Positions 1 to 9,385 of a DNA stretch of 64,000 bases are shown here, piece after piece (positions within the stretch are counted from its first letter, which is position 1; each line of letters starts with the position of its first letter). Both the position numbers and the translations under genes were made by a program. Under the pieces are notes generated by a model. The model searched no databases and was not told the origin of the DNA. It saw only the letters and a list, made by a program, of their open reading frames with translations. Source of the stretch: CAWABB01 sp963701735 (lineage in GTDB: Bacteria; Bacteroidota; Ignavibacteria; UBA10030; UBA6906); NCBI GenBank assembly GCA_963701735.1, contig CAVPBI010000017.1, positions 124,001 to 188,000 of the forward strand, read 5' to 3'.

Positions 1-1328
1 TCGCTGATCCGTGACGCGCTGACGTACACGCTCGCCCGGCAGACCGGCCACTACGCAAGCCGCGCCCGCTTCTGCGAGGTGGTGATCAACGGCGACTACA
101 AGGGCCTGTATGTCCTGTTCGAAAAGATCAAGCGCGACAAGAACAGGGTAAACGTATCCAAGATGGCCGCGGTCGACACCACCGGCGACAAGCTGACCGG
201 TGGATACATCGTCAAGATGGACAAGCTTGACGGAAGCGACACGCAGGGGTGGTACTCCGGTTTCCCTCCGTACCCCGGCGCATGGCAGAAGGTTTACTAC
301 CAGTACCACTATCCGGAGTATGCGGACCTTGCTCCCCAGCAGCGGGCGTACATCCAGCGATGGATGCGGGATTTCGAAATCGCCATGGAGCTGCCGACGT
401 ACGCGGACACGGCACTCGGCTATCCTCATTACATCGATGTGACGTCGTTCGTCGACGGAATCCTCGTGAGCGAGCTGGGCAAGAACGTCGACTCGTACCG
501 CCTGAGCACTTTCTTCCACAAGGACCGGGACAGCAAGGGCGGCAGGCTGGTCATGGGTCCGCTCTGGGATTTCAACCACGCCTTCGGAAACTCCGACTAC
601 TACGACGGCGCGTTGACCGACGGCTGGCAGCTCATCTATCTCGCCACCAATCAGAACTTCCATGCGATCGACGTGTGGCAGGGTCCGTTCTGGTGGAAGA
701 AGCTGTTCGAGGAGGCGGGTTTCGCGGGCAGGATGTATGATCGGTGGATGGCGTTGCGCGGCGGCGTCTTCTCGGATGCGGCAATCGCGGCGACGATCGA
801 CTCGCTCACGGGGATGCTATCGGAAGCCCAGGCGAGGAACTTTGACCGGTGGCCGATCCTGGGCATGTACGTGTGGCCGAACGCCTACGTGGCGCAGACC
901 TACGCAGAGGAGCTGGAGTACGTGAAGCAATGGGTCCGGGACCGCCTTCAGTGGATGGACGCGGCGTTGGGTCTCGAAAGCGTGACCCCGGGAGAGGGGA
1001 CAGACGGATTGCCCGGGCAGATTGTGCTCGACCAGAACTATCCCAACCCTTTCAACGCGGGGACGGAGATCAGCTACCGTCTCCCCTTTGCAGCGCACGT
1101 CCAGCTGACGTTGTACGACATGCTGGGGAGGGAAGTGAGGGTGCTGGTGGATGAAGACGCGGCGGCCGGGGTTCACAGGGCTCGCGTCGATGCTAACGGC
1201 CTGGCCTCGGGAGTGTACCTGTACCGCCTGAATGTCCGCCCGGACAATGCCGGCGTCGGGTCCAGGAGGCGGGTCCAGACATTGAATCCGGGTCTTCCCT
1301 GACAAAGCGGCTGGTACTCGTCAGGTAG
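1..1328 (+). CDS. CotH-family secreted protein with type IX sorting domain (5' partial, 3' frameshift)
   Basis: The gene enters from the left edge in frame 1, so its N-terminus and any signal peptide are missing. The visible part is a CotH kinase-like domain: NGDYKGLYVLFEKI at about 88-129 and the acidic GPLWDFNHAFGN motif at about 559-594, where the family binds metal. CotH proteins are protein-kinase-fold enzymes found on spores and on secreted bacterial proteins. After a short linker comes a C-terminal type IX secretion sorting domain with DQNYPNPFN at 1030-1056 and SGVYLYRL near 1209-1230. The open frame stops at 1302 with an atypical tail. The frame entered at about 1257 instead reads on to SSLTKRLVLVR and a stop at 1326-1328, which is the normal end of such domains. 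A one-base loss near 1235-1257 is therefore likely. The protein is predicted to be exported across the outer membrane and anchored or released at the surface. Confidence 0.85.
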
Positions 1329-1355
1329 CCGCGTCTGCCATTCCGTCAGCATGAC

Positions 1356-1385
1356 GCGGCCGGTCGCAACGCACCCTCCGGCCGC
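1356..1385 (+). terminator. Stem-loop downstream of cotH-like gene
   Basis: GCGGCCGG at 1356-1363 pairs perfectly with CCGGCCGC at 1378-1385 around a 14-base loop. It lies between the reconstructed stop of the CotH gene and the gap promoter. There is no U-tract, so intrinsic termination is only possible. Confidence 0.4.
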
Positions 1386-1396
1386 AGCGCGCAATA

Positions 1397-1425
1397 TTGA
1401 CAATGCTGACGGTTCTTGCTAGATT
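1397..1425 (+). promoter_or_regulatory. Promoter of gap-pgk operon
   Basis: TTGACA at 1397-1402 is followed after exactly 17 bases by TAGATT at 1420-1425. It lies 88 bases upstream of the gap start and matches the box pattern in front of plsY. Confidence 0.65.
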
Positions 1426-1512
1426 TATTAGATTTTTGCCGCAGCAACGCTTCGATCCCGGAATCCCCGGATCGCAGTCTTACTACCCAACTTGAACCTT
1501 CGGAGGCGTATC

Positions 1513-2505
1513 ATGGCGATTAATGTTGGATTGAACGGATTCGGACGTATCGGGCGCCTTGTCCTTCGGCGCATGATCCAGGACGGCAACTTCAATGTCG
1601 TCGGCATCAACGACATCACGGATGCCAAGACGCTTGCATACCTCTTCAAGTACGACTCCGTGCACGGCGTGTACCCGGGCGCCGTCAGCCACGATGCCGA
1701 TGGAATTATCGTCGACGGCCGCAAGTTCAAGGTCATGGCAGAGAAGGATCCCAGCAAGCTGCCATGGAAGGACCTCGGCGCCACGATCGTGATCGAAGGC
1801 ACCGGCGTCTTCACGAGCAGAGAGAAGCTGTCGATGCACCTCGCCGCCGGCGCGAAGAAAGTCCTGTTGACGGCGCCTGCGAAGGACGAGATCGACGCCA
1901 CGGTCGTCCTGGGGGTCAACGATCAACTTCTCAAGGGCACCGAGACGCTGCTCTCGAACGCCTCCTGCACGACGAACTGCCTGGCACCGATGGTGCAGGT
2001 GCTGCACACCGAGTTCGGCCTCGACCACGGCTTCATGACCACCGTGCACTCATACACGAACGACCAGCGCGTGCTCGATCTTCCGCACAAGGATCTGCGC
2101 CGCGCCCGCGCCGCAGCACTGTCCATCATTCCCACGACGACGGGAGCCGCACGGACCGTCGGCAAAGTCATCCCCGAGCTGAAGGGGAAGCTGGACGGGT
2201 TCTCGCTTCGCGTGCCCACGCCCGACGGATCGATCACGGATCTCGTGGCGATTCTGAAGCGCCCGGTCACCAAGGAAGAGGTGAACGCCGCGATGAAGAA
2301 GGCCGCCGACGGCCCGATGAAGGGGATCCTGCAGTACACGGAAGACGAGATCGTGTCGTCCGACATCATCGGCAACCCCCACTCCTGTATCTTTGACTCG
2401 AAACTCACGATGGCGATGGGCTCCACGGTGAAGGTGTTCGGCTGGTACGACAACGAATGGGGCTTCTCCTGCCGCGTGATCGACCTGCTGAAGAAGATCG
2501 CCTGA
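1513..2505 (+). CDS. gap: Glyceraldehyde-3-phosphate dehydrogenase
   Basis: This 330-residue enzyme oxidises glyceraldehyde 3-phosphate to 1,3-bisphosphoglycerate with NAD and phosphate in cytoplasmic glycolysis or gluconeogenesis. The N-terminus GLNGFGRIGRLVLRR is the Rossmann nucleotide-binding loop. The catalytic cysteine sits in SNASCTTNCLAP (about residues 147-158). The conserved C-terminal WYDNEWGFSCRV is present. I chose ATG 1513 because GGAGG at 1502-1506 lies just upstream; an in-frame upstream extension to 1492 has no ribosome site. A strong promoter precedes it, and pgk starts 8 bases after its stop, so gap-pgk is an operon with successive glycolytic steps. Confidence 0.97.
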   Translation: MAINVGLNGFGRIGRLVLRRMIQDGNFNVVGINDITDAKTLAYLFKYDSVHGVYPGAVSHDADGIIVDGRKFKVMAEKDPSKLPWKDLGATIVIEGTGVFTSREKLSMHLAAGAKKVLLTAPAKDEIDATVVLGVNDQLLKGTETLLSNASCTTNCLAPMVQVLHTEFGLDHGFMTTVHSYTNDQRVLDLPHKDLRRARAAALSIIPTTTGAARTVGKVIPELKGKLDGFSLRVPTPDGSITDLVAILKRPVTKEEVNAAMKKAADGPMKGILQYTEDEIVSSDIIGNPHSCIFDSKLTMAMGSTVKVFGWYDNEWGFSCRVIDLLKKIA

Positions 2506-2513
2506 GGCCGCCC

Positions 2514-3710
2514 ATGGATACCCTCACCATAGACGATGTAGTGCTGGGGGGGAAGAAGGTCCTCATCCGGGTCGACTTCAATGTCCCGATGACGGCGGAC
2601 CTGAAGGTCGCGGACGATACGCGTATCGTCGAATCGCTCCCCACCATCAAGAAGGTGCTGGACAGCGGCGCGTCGGCGATCCTGATGAGCCATCTGGGCC
2701 GCCCGAAAGGGAAGCCGACCGTCGAGTTCTCGCTGGCGCCCGTTGCGGAACACCTCGGGAAGCTGCTGAACAAGCCGGTCAAGTTCGCCCCCGACTGCCT
2801 TGGCGCGGAGACGGAAAAGATGGTGCAGGCCTTGAAGCCGGGCGAGTGCCTCCTCCTCGAAAACCTCAGGTTCTACGGAGAGGAGGAGAAGAACGACCTC
2901 GACTTCGCGAAGAAGCTTGCCTCGTACGGAGAGGTGTACGTCAACGACGCGTTCGGTACCGCGCACCGCGCCCATGCCTCCACGGAGGGCGTCACGCGGT
3001 TCCTGAAGCCCTCGGTCGCCGGCTACCTGATGAAGAAGGAGATCGAGTATCTGGGCGCTGCTGTCGCCCAGCCCCGCAGGCCGTACGTCGCGATTCTCGG
3101 CGGCGCCAAGATCTCCGGCAAGATCGACGTGATCGAGAACCTGCTCCCGAAGGTGGACGTGCTGGTGATCGGCGGCGGAATGGCGTTCACGTTCTTCCAG
3201 GCGCAGGGGTACGAGATCGGCGATTCGCTGGTTGAGCAGGACAAGGTCGCACTGGCGCGAAAGATCCTCGAGGACAGCCAGGCGAAGCGCATGCGGCTGA
3301 TTCTGCCCGTGGACTGCGTGATTGCAGATAGGCTCGACAACAACGCGCAGCGCAAAGTCGTCCCCGTGACGAAGATCCCGGCCGGATGGCGCGGCCTGGA
3401 CATCGGACCGGAGACCGTCAAGATTATCAATATGGAAGTGCGCCGGGCGAAGACGGTGGTCTGGAACGGCCCCATGGGCGTGTTCGAGATGCCCAATTTC
3501 GCCAACGGCACCCTCGAAGTCGCGCGCGTCCTCGCGGATGCCACGGCCGCCGGGGCCACGACCATCGTTGGTGGCGGAGACTCCGCGGCAGCCATTGCCG
3601 CGGCCGGGTTCGAGAAGAAGGTGTCACACGTGTCCACCGGCGGCGGTGCGTCCCTCGAATTCCTCGAGGGGAAGACGCTGCCGGGGCTTGCGGCGCTGGA
3701 CACGCGGTGA
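2514..3710 (+). CDS. pgk: Phosphoglycerate kinase
   Basis: The 398-residue product transfers phosphate from 1,3-bisphosphoglycerate to ADP. Family landmarks run in order: RVDFNVPM near residue 20, SHLGRPKG near 60, LENLRFY near 114, NDAFGTAHRAHAS near 144, and the C-terminal nucleotide-binding GGGDSAAAIAAAG and STGGGASLEFLEG. Length is normal for a bacterial monofunctional enzyme. ATG 2514 gives the standard N-terminus; a longer in-frame extension overlaps the 3' end of gap and is not used. It follows gap by 8 bases and is surely cotranscribed with it. Confidence 0.97.
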   Translation: MDTLTIDDVVLGGKKVLIRVDFNVPMTADLKVADDTRIVESLPTIKKVLDSGASAILMSHLGRPKGKPTVEFSLAPVAEHLGKLLNKPVKFAPDCLGAETEKMVQALKPGECLLLENLRFYGEEEKNDLDFAKKLASYGEVYVNDAFGTAHRAHASTEGVTRFLKPSVAGYLMKKEIEYLGAAVAQPRRPYVAILGGAKISGKIDVIENLLPKVDVLVIGGGMAFTFFQAQGYEIGDSLVEQDKVALARKILEDSQAKRMRLILPVDCVIADRLDNNAQRKVVPVTKIPAGWRGLDIGPETVKIINMEVRRAKTVVWNGPMGVFEMPNFANGTLEVARVLADATAAGATTIVGGGDSAAAIAAAGFEKKVSHVSTGGGASLEFLEGKTLPGLAALDTR

Positions 3711-3776
3711 ACCATCGGCCGGTCGCCGTTGTTATGATGTAGGCATTGAGGCGAGAGCACAGAGGACCAGGTCGAT

Positions 3777-4709
3777 ATGTCATATTCAGGCACACGGTGG
3801 GCCGGTTCAACATACCGGCCCACGTTTTTCGGGGGGTTCTCGCTGTTCCCGCCTGTCATCAAGGCCCTCCTCGTTATCAACGTCGCGGTCTGGCTGCTGC
3901 TGGACGTGCTCCTGCAGCCGTTCCGGTACCACGATGTTCCGATCTTCGCCATCTTCGCGGAGTATCTTGCGCTCTGGCCGCTGGGGGAGAACTTCTGGCC
4001 CTGGCAGGTTTTCACCTACATGTTCCTGCACGGCGGGTTGTTCCACCTGCTGTTCAATATGCTCGCCCTCTGGATGTTCGGCATGGAGCTGGAAACCATC
4101 TGGGGCTCCCGCCGCTTCCTCGTCTTCTACCTGGCGTGCGGAGTCGCGGCGGGCGTCGCGAATATCCTTGTGGCGCCGCTGCTCGGGCAGACGGCTCCGA
4201 CCGTCGGCGCGTCCGGGGCCGTGTTCGGCGTCCTGATCGCGTTCGCGATGCTCTTCCCTGACCGTCCGATCTACCTCTACTTCCTGCTGCCCGTGAAGGC
4301 GAAGTACCTCGTGGCGGCGTACATCGGCCTGGAATTGTTCTACGGCATCAGCAACACCACTGACGGCATCGCCCATGTGGCGCACCTTGGCGGGGCTGCG
4401 GCAGGGTTCCTGATGGTGCTGGCGATGCGGAGCGGGTTTTCGCTCGGCCGGCTGTGGCCCGCCGAGCGTCCGAAGCCGGACACCGGGGCCTATACGAACG
4501 TGCGGTTCATCCGCAGGGAACCGGTCGTGACCGATGCGCAGTTCCAGGAGTTCGAGAACGACAGTCTCGATCAGGGGGGAAAGGGCCGGCAGCCCGTGAC
4601 TCAGGAAATGGTGGACGCGATCCTCGACAAGATCAATCGGGAAGGATACCAGAGCCTGACGGAAGCGGAGAAGAAGATCCTGACGGAAGCCAGCAAGCAT
4701 ATCAACTAG
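3777..4709 (+). CDS. Rhomboid-family intramembrane serine protease
   Basis: The 310-residue product has a typical rhomboid membrane core. A first membrane helix lies at about residues 25-45. FTYMFLHGGLFHLLFNMLALWMFG follows as overlapping pieces of the HxxxxHxxxN region (about 78-101). The catalytic serine is in TVGASGAVFG (about 142-151) and the catalytic histidine in HVAHLGGAAAGF (about 202-213). After the last helix a soluble tail of roughly 80 residues ends in VTQEMVDAILDKINREGYQS, a helical module common on FCB rhomboids. Substrates cannot be inferred. ispG starts 10 bases after the stop, so the gene belongs to the gap-pgk-ispG run. Confidence 0.9.
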   Translation: MSYSGTRWAGSTYRPTFFGGFSLFPPVIKALLVINVAVWLLLDVLLQPFRYHDVPIFAIFAEYLALWPLGENFWPWQVFTYMFLHGGLFHLLFNMLALWMFGMELETIWGSRRFLVFYLACGVAAGVANILVAPLLGQTAPTVGASGAVFGVLIAFAMLFPDRPIYLYFLLPVKAKYLVAAYIGLELFYGISNTTDGIAHVAHLGGAAAGFLMVLAMRSGFSLGRLWPAERPKPDTGAYTNVRFIRREPVVTDAQFQEFENDSLDQGGKGRQPVTQEMVDAILDKINREGYQSLTEAEKKILTEASKHIN

Positions 4710-4719
4710 GAAACCCGCG

Positions 4720-5865
4720 ATGGAAATTCCGGTGGTGAATCTGGCGACGGAAGTCGCTTCCGCCCAGCAGCCCACATACAAGGTTGCGGTCAGGCGCCGC
4801 ACGCGTCAGGTCACGATCGGCGGAGTCAGGGTCGGAGGCGGCGCGCCCATTTCCGTCCAGACCATGACGAAGACCAAGACCAGCGACGTCGCCGGGACTG
4901 TCGCACAGATCGTCCAGTCCGCCGAAGCCGGCTGCGATATCGTCCGCGTCACGGTCAACGACAGGGAAGCCGCCGACGCGATCGCCGAGATCGTCCGCCA
5001 GTCCCCCATCCCGGTGGTCGCCGACATCCACTTCAATCACGTCTTCGCGCTGAAGGCGATCGAGGGGAATGTCGCGAAGGTGCGGCTCAACCCCGGCAAC
5101 ATCGGGAGCAGGGACAGGATCGAGCAGGTGCTGAAGGCCGCCGCCGACAAGGGGATCCCCATCCGCATCGGCGTGAATTCCGGATCGCTGGAGGAGGACA
5201 TCCTCGAGAAGCACGGCTATCCCACGGCCGAGGCGCTGTACGAAAGCGCGATGCGCCACGTCGCCATCTGCGACGAGTTCGGATTCAAGGACGTGATCAT
5301 TTCGGTGAAGTCGACCGATGTGCGTCTCATGATCGAGGCCTACCGGCTCGTTGCGCAGCGGACCGACATTCCGCTCCACCTGGGCGTCACGGAAGCGGGC
5401 ACGACAAAGATCGGAACCATCAAGTCCGCCGTCGGCATCGGGACGCTGCTGGCCGAGGGCATCGGCGACACCATCCGCGTCTCCCTCACCGACGATCCGG
5501 TCAGGGAAGTTGAAGTCGGGAAGGAAATCCTGCGCTCGCTCAGCCTCGCCACGCGCAACGTGGAGCTGATCGCATGCCCGACGTGCGGCCGGCTCGAAGT
5601 GGACCTCTTTTCCATCATGGCCGAGCTTGAGAAGCGGCTCGAAGGCGTGAAGAAGCCGGTGAAGATCGCCGTCCTGGGGTGCGTGGTCAACGGCCCCGGC
5701 GAAGCCAGCGAAGCCGATATCGGCATCGCAGCCGGGAAAGGCGTCGGCATCCTCTATCGAAAGGGGGAGGTCGTGCGCAAGGTGAAAGAGTCGGAGATTG
5801 TGGACGCGATCGTGGAAGAGGTAAGGAACTTCGTGCCCGAGGGGCAGCCCGCAGTCCGCGGATGA
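4720..5865 (+). CDS. ispG: 4-hydroxy-3-methylbut-2-enyl diphosphate synthase
   Basis: IspG (GcpE) reduces methylerythritol cyclodiphosphate to HMBPP with a [4Fe-4S] cluster, the penultimate step of the non-mevalonate isoprenoid pathway. The 381-residue protein shows the TIM-barrel N-terminal region (PISVQTMTKTKTSDVAGT, near 44-61). The cluster cysteines are in CPTCGR (near 286-291) and GCVVNGPGEASEADIG (near 324-339). It is the short bacterial form, without the plant-type insert. ispD of the same pathway is encoded at 28.9 kb. The operon appears to end at the hairpin at 5912. Confidence 0.96.
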   Translation: MEIPVVNLATEVASAQQPTYKVAVRRRTRQVTIGGVRVGGGAPISVQTMTKTKTSDVAGTVAQIVQSAEAGCDIVRVTVNDREAADAIAEIVRQSPIPVVADIHFNHVFALKAIEGNVAKVRLNPGNIGSRDRIEQVLKAAADKGIPIRIGVNSGSLEEDILEKHGYPTAEALYESAMRHVAICDEFGFKDVIISVKSTDVRLMIEAYRLVAQRTDIPLHLGVTEAGTTKIGTIKSAVGIGTLLAEGIGDTIRVSLTDDPVREVEVGKEILRSLSLATRNVELIACPTCGRLEVDLFSIMAELEKRLEGVKKPVKIAVLGCVVNGPGEASEADIGIAAGKGVGILYRKGEVVRKVKESEIVDAIVEEVRNFVPEGQPAVRG

Positions 5866-5892
5866 TCCCAGGGATGCTCTGTCATACTCCGA

Positions 5893-5909
5893 GGGCCGGT
5901 GTCCGGCCC
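5893..5909 (+). repeat. Short GC-rich hairpin after ispG
   Basis: GGGCCGG at 5893-5899 pairs with CCGGCCC at 5903-5909 around a 3-base loop. It sits directly before the main terminator and may add to it. Confidence 0.4.
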
Positions 5910-5911
5910 CG

Positions 5912-5948
5912 AGCCCGCAGGCGCGATAACGGCTGCGGGCTTTTTTCT
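5912..5948 (+). terminator. Rho-independent terminator of gap-pgk-rhomboid-ispG
   Basis: AGCCCGCAG at 5912-5920 pairs with CTGCGGGCT at 5933-5941 around a 12-base loop. A run of T starting at 5941 follows. This is a classical intrinsic terminator 47 bases after ispG. Confidence 0.85.
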
Positions 5949-5952
5949 TTCA

Positions 5953-5981
5953 TTTCCACCGCGTCTTCCGTACATTATATA
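5953..5981 (+). promoter_or_regulatory. Putative promoter of ymdB-like gene
   Basis: TTTCCA at 5953-5958, 17 bases, TATATA at 5976-5981. The predicted transcript start is about 15 bases before the GTG start at 6005, so the leader is very short. Confidence 0.45.
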
Positions 5982-6004
5982 ACTTTTCAACAACTCCGCA
6001 TCCC

Positions 6005-6802
6005 GTGCCACAACCACTGAATATTCTCTTTGTCGGCGACGTCGTCGGCGCGCCCGGCCTGGAACTCACGACATCGCTCGTCCCCTCGCTGGTCAAGAAG
6101 CATGATATCGATCTCCTCGTCATCAACGGCGAGAACCTCACCGAGGGGAAGGGGATTTCCGAGGATCATGCAAGGGTCATCTTCGGGCTCGGCGCCCACG
6201 TCATCACCACGGGCAACCACGTCTGGGACCGGTGGGACAGCAGGAAGGTGCTGGGAGGCGACCGGCGGATCCTGCGGCCGCTCAATTACCCGCGTGACAA
6301 TGCGGGCAACGGCTTCATCGTCGTGGACCTGGGCGAGAAGGGGAAAGCAGGCGTGGTGAACATCCAGGGCCGCGTCTATATGCAGCCGATCGACGATCCG
6401 TTCCGCACCATCGAATGGGCGCTGGGCAGGATGCAGGAGGAGACGAAGGTCGTCCTCGTCGATTTCCACGCCGACGCCACGGCCGAGAAGATGGCCATGG
6501 GATGGTTCCTCGACGGCAAGGTCACCGCCGTGCTCGGGACGCACACGCACACGCCGACGGCGGACGCGAGGGTGCTCCCCCGGGGGACCGCATTCGTGAC
6601 CGACGTCGGAATGACCGGGCCGTACGATTCGGTCCTCGGCATGAAGAAGGACGCCGCGATCCGGCGGCTGCTCACCGGCACGCCGCACAAATACGAAGTG
6701 GCGTCCAACGACGTCCGGCTCTGCGGGGTGGTGGTGAAGGCCGACCCCGAAACGGGCCGGGCGCTTTCGATGGAACACATCGTGTACCCTCCATTCGGAT
6801 AA
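6005..6802 (+). CDS. YmdB/TIGR00282-family metallophosphoesterase
   Basis: The 265-residue product belongs to the binuclear metallophosphoesterase family of Bacillus YmdB, which hydrolyses 2',3'-cyclic nucleotides. Metal ligands are visible in order: ILFVGDVVG at the N-terminus, INGENLTEG, TTGNHVWDR (near 76-84), VDFHADATAEK (near 155-165) and LGTHTHTPTADARV (near 177-190). Length is normal. The start is GTG 6005 with no clear ribosome site and a very short leader. folD begins 6 bases after the stop, so the two genes are cotranscribed. The substrate in this organism is inferred from the family only. Confidence 0.88.
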   Translation: MPQPLNILFVGDVVGAPGLELTTSLVPSLVKKHDIDLLVINGENLTEGKGISEDHARVIFGLGAHVITTGNHVWDRWDSRKVLGGDRRILRPLNYPRDNAGNGFIVVDLGEKGKAGVVNIQGRVYMQPIDDPFRTIEWALGRMQEETKVVLVDFHADATAEKMAMGWFLDGKVTAVLGTHTHTPTADARVLPRGTAFVTDVGMTGPYDSVLGMKKDAAIRRLLTGTPHKYEVASNDVRLCGVVVKADPETGRALSMEHIVYPPFG

Positions 6803-6808
6803 GAAGCC

Positions 6809-7696
6809 ATGCCAGCCGCACTCATTGATGGAAAGGCGATCGCCGAACAGGTGAAGAGCGAAGTCCGCGTCAAGACGGACTCGCTTCGCGCGTCGCGCGG
6901 AATCACGCCGGGTCTCGCGTTCATCCTGGTGGGCGAGAACCCCGCGTCACAGGTGTATGTGCGCTCGAAAGGGAAGGCCTGTGCAGAGCTCGGATTTCAT
7001 TCCGTTACGCATGAGCTGCCCGCCGAAACGCCGCAGGAGAAATTGCTGGAGCTGATTGCCGCATTGAACGCCGACCGCGCGGTGCACGGCATCCTCGTGC
7101 AGCTGCCTCTCCCGCCGCACATCAACGAGCAGGCGGTGCTGGAGGCCATCGATTACCGGAAGGACGTGGACGGCTTTCATCCCGTCAACGTGGGACGCCT
7201 GGTGATCGGTCTCGACTCCCTCCGTCCCTGCACGCCCGCGGGGATCCAGGAGATGCTGACCCGGGCAGGGCACGACCCCTCCGGCAGGCACGTCGTCGTC
7301 GTGGGCCGGAGCAACATCGTCGGGAAGCCGATCGCGAACATCCTCCTGCAGAAGAAGAGCGGCGCGAACGCCGTGGTGACCGTGGCGCACACGGGCGCGC
7401 GCGACCTGAGCCGGTTCACGAAGGAGGGGGACATCGTGATCGCGGCGGTCGGGAAGGCAGGGGCCGTGACCGGCGCGATGCTGAAGCCGGGGGCGGTGGT
7501 GATCGACGTCGGCATCAACCGCGTCCCGGATGCTTCCGCGCCGAAGGGGAGCCGGCTCGTCGGCGACGTGGATTTCGCCTCCGCCTCGCAGGTCGCTTCG
7601 GCAATTACGCCTGTCCCCGGGGGCGTCGGGCCGATGACGATCGCGATGCTGATGTTCAATACCTATCGCGCCGCGGACGGGCGCGTCTATTCCTGA
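6809..7696 (+). CDS. folD: Bifunctional methylenetetrahydrofolate dehydrogenase/cyclohydrolase
   Basis: FolD interconverts 5,10-methylene-, methenyl- and 10-formyl-tetrahydrofolate with NADP in one-carbon metabolism. The 295-residue protein has the YVRSKGKACAELG active-site segment with its lysine (near 50-62), GILVQLPLPPHI (near 94-105) and KDVDGFHPVNVGRL. The Rossmann segment VVVVGRSNIVGKPIANILL is near 161-179 and the C-terminal PVPGGVGPMTIAMLM is also present. It is coupled to the ymdB-like gene by a 6-base gap. No U-rich terminator was seen after it; the next gene has its own promoter. Confidence 0.97.
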   Translation: MPAALIDGKAIAEQVKSEVRVKTDSLRASRGITPGLAFILVGENPASQVYVRSKGKACAELGFHSVTHELPAETPQEKLLELIAALNADRAVHGILVQLPLPPHINEQAVLEAIDYRKDVDGFHPVNVGRLVIGLDSLRPCTPAGIQEMLTRAGHDPSGRHVVVVGRSNIVGKPIANILLQKKSGANAVVTVAHTGARDLSRFTKEGDIVIAAVGKAGAVTGAMLKPGAVVIDVGINRVPDASAPKGSRLVGDVDFASASQVASAITPVPGGVGPMTIAMLMFNTYRAADGRVYS

Positions 7697-7701
7697 TTGT
7701 A

Positions 7702-7730
7702 TTGATTTTCCAGCATTGTGTGGGTATTTT
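7702..7730 (+). promoter_or_regulatory. Promoter of pruA
   Basis: TTGATT at 7702-7707, 17 bases, TATTTT at 7725-7730. The downstream box also fits the TAnnTTTG pattern known from Bacteroidota. The pruA start is about 68 bases downstream. Confidence 0.5.
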
Positions 7731-7798
7731 TGGGCGATGTGTCAGCGCTCCCGCCGCACCGGTGTCCGACATCCGAATCACCATCCCGTGAGGTCTCC

Positions 7799-9358
7799 AT
7801 GGCCATCCCGAAATTCAAGAATGAACCGCTGACCAATTTCTCGCTCGCCGCCAACCGCAGGCGCCAGCGTGCCGCGATCCACGCGCTGCAGGCAAAGCTC
7901 GGCACGGAATACCCGATCGTCATCGGCGGCAAGCGGATCGAAGCCGCAGAGAAGTTCAACACCGCCAACCCCTCGAAGCCTTCCGAGGTGCTGGCCGTGT
8001 TCCAGAAGGGGAACGCGGATATCGCGCGACACGCGATAGATACCGCGGCGGCTGCATTCGAGACATGGAAGGACGTTCCGGCGAAGAAGCGCGCCGACTA
8101 TCTGTTCAACGCCGCGAAGGAGATGCGCCGGCGGAGGTTCGAGCTGAACGCGATCATGATCCTCGAGGTCGGCAAGTCCTGGCCCGAAGCGGATGCGGAT
8201 ACCGCCGAGGCGATCGACTTCCTGGAGTTCTACGCGCGGGAGATGCTCCGGTACGGCGTGGACCATCCGGTCGAGAAGAACCCGGGCGAGAAGGGACGGC
8301 TCGTGTACCTCCCGCTGGGCGTCGGCGTGGTCATCCCGCCGTGGAATTTCCCGCTCGCGATCCTCACCGGCATGTCGTCGGCCGCGATCGTCACCGGGAA
8401 CACCGTCGTGCTGAAGCCCTCCAGCGATTCTCCGCTGATCGGGTGGGCGTTCTTCGAGATCATGGAGAAGGCCGGGCTTCCTCCCGGCGTGCTGAATTTT
8501 GTGAGCGGCCCGGGCGGGGCGGTCGGCGATACGCTCGTCATGCATCCCAAGACGCGCTTCGTGTCGTTCACCGGCTCGAAGGAAGTCGGCATCCACATCT
8601 ACGAGTCCGCCGCGAAGGTGCAGCCGGGCCAGATCTGGCTGAAGCGGGTTGTCGCGGAGATGGGTGGCAAAGATTCGATCATCGTGGACGAGGGCGTCGA
8701 TCTGGAGGACGCGGCGCAGGGCGTCATCGCTTCCGCATTCGGCTTCCAGGGGCAGAAATGCTCCGCGTGTTCGCGCGCGATCATCCATGAGAAAGTATAC
8801 GACAGGTTCGTTGACATCGTCGCGCGCAAGGCGAATGCGCTGACGGTGGGCGATCCCGCCGATCCGTCAATGTACATGGGTCCGGTGGTGAACCGCTCGT
8901 CCTTCGAGAGCATGATGGGGTACATCGAGAAGGGGATCAGCGAAGGCGGCAGGCTTGTGGCGGGTGGAACGAGGGCGGCGGACGAGGGGTGGTTCATCCG
9001 GCCGACGGTGATTGCCGATGTGCTGCCGCGGGCGACCATCGCCCAGGAGGAGATTTTCGGGCCGGTGCTCGCGCTCATCCGCGCCACCGATTTCGACGAT
9101 GCCCTCCGGATTGCCAACAACACCGAATTCGGGTTGACCGGGGCGGTCTATTCGAAGAAACAGAAACATCTGGATCGCGCGGAGCGGGAGTTCTTCGTCG
9201 GGAACCTCTACATCAACAGGAAGTGCACGGGGGCCCTGGTGGGCGTCCATCCGTTCGGAGGCTTCAACATGAGCGGCACCGATTCCAAAGCCGGCGGCCG
9301 CGACTATCTGCTGCTGTTCCTGCAGGCGAAGTCGATCGCCGTGAAGAACAAGCGCTGA
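7799..9358 (+). CDS. pruA: 1-pyrroline-5-carboxylate (L-glutamate gamma-semialdehyde) dehydrogenase
   Basis: The 519-residue product is a RocA/PruA-type aldehyde dehydrogenase, predicted to oxidise glutamate semialdehyde to glutamate with NAD in proline and arginine catabolism. It shows PPWNFPLAILTGM (near 180), FTGSKEVG (near 258), the catalytic glutamate in AEMGGKDS (near 287) and the catalytic cysteine in GQKCSACSRAI (near 318-328). The C-terminal NRKCTGALVGVHPFGGFNMSGT is characteristic of the P5C dehydrogenase subgroup. ATG 7799 fits the family N-terminus and lies after GAGGT at 7790-7794. No proline dehydrogenase gene is nearby. sucC follows after 27 bases. Confidence 0.92.
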   Translation: MAIPKFKNEPLTNFSLAANRRRQRAAIHALQAKLGTEYPIVIGGKRIEAAEKFNTANPSKPSEVLAVFQKGNADIARHAIDTAAAAFETWKDVPAKKRADYLFNAAKEMRRRRFELNAIMILEVGKSWPEADADTAEAIDFLEFYAREMLRYGVDHPVEKNPGEKGRLVYLPLGVGVVIPPWNFPLAILTGMSSAAIVTGNTVVLKPSSDSPLIGWAFFEIMEKAGLPPGVLNFVSGPGGAVGDTLVMHPKTRFVSFTGSKEVGIHIYESAAKVQPGQIWLKRVVAEMGGKDSIIVDEGVDLEDAAQGVIASAFGFQGQKCSACSRAIIHEKVYDRFVDIVARKANALTVGDPADPSMYMGPVVNRSSFESMMGYIEKGISEGGRLVAGGTRAADEGWFIRPTVIADVLPRATIAQEEIFGPVLALIRATDFDDALRIANNTEFGLTGAVYSKKQKHLDRAEREFFVGNLYINRKCTGALVGVHPFGGFNMSGTDSKAGGRDYLLLFLQAKSIAVKNKR

Positions 9359-9385
9359 CACCGTCCGTACCGTCGAGGAGGCTGC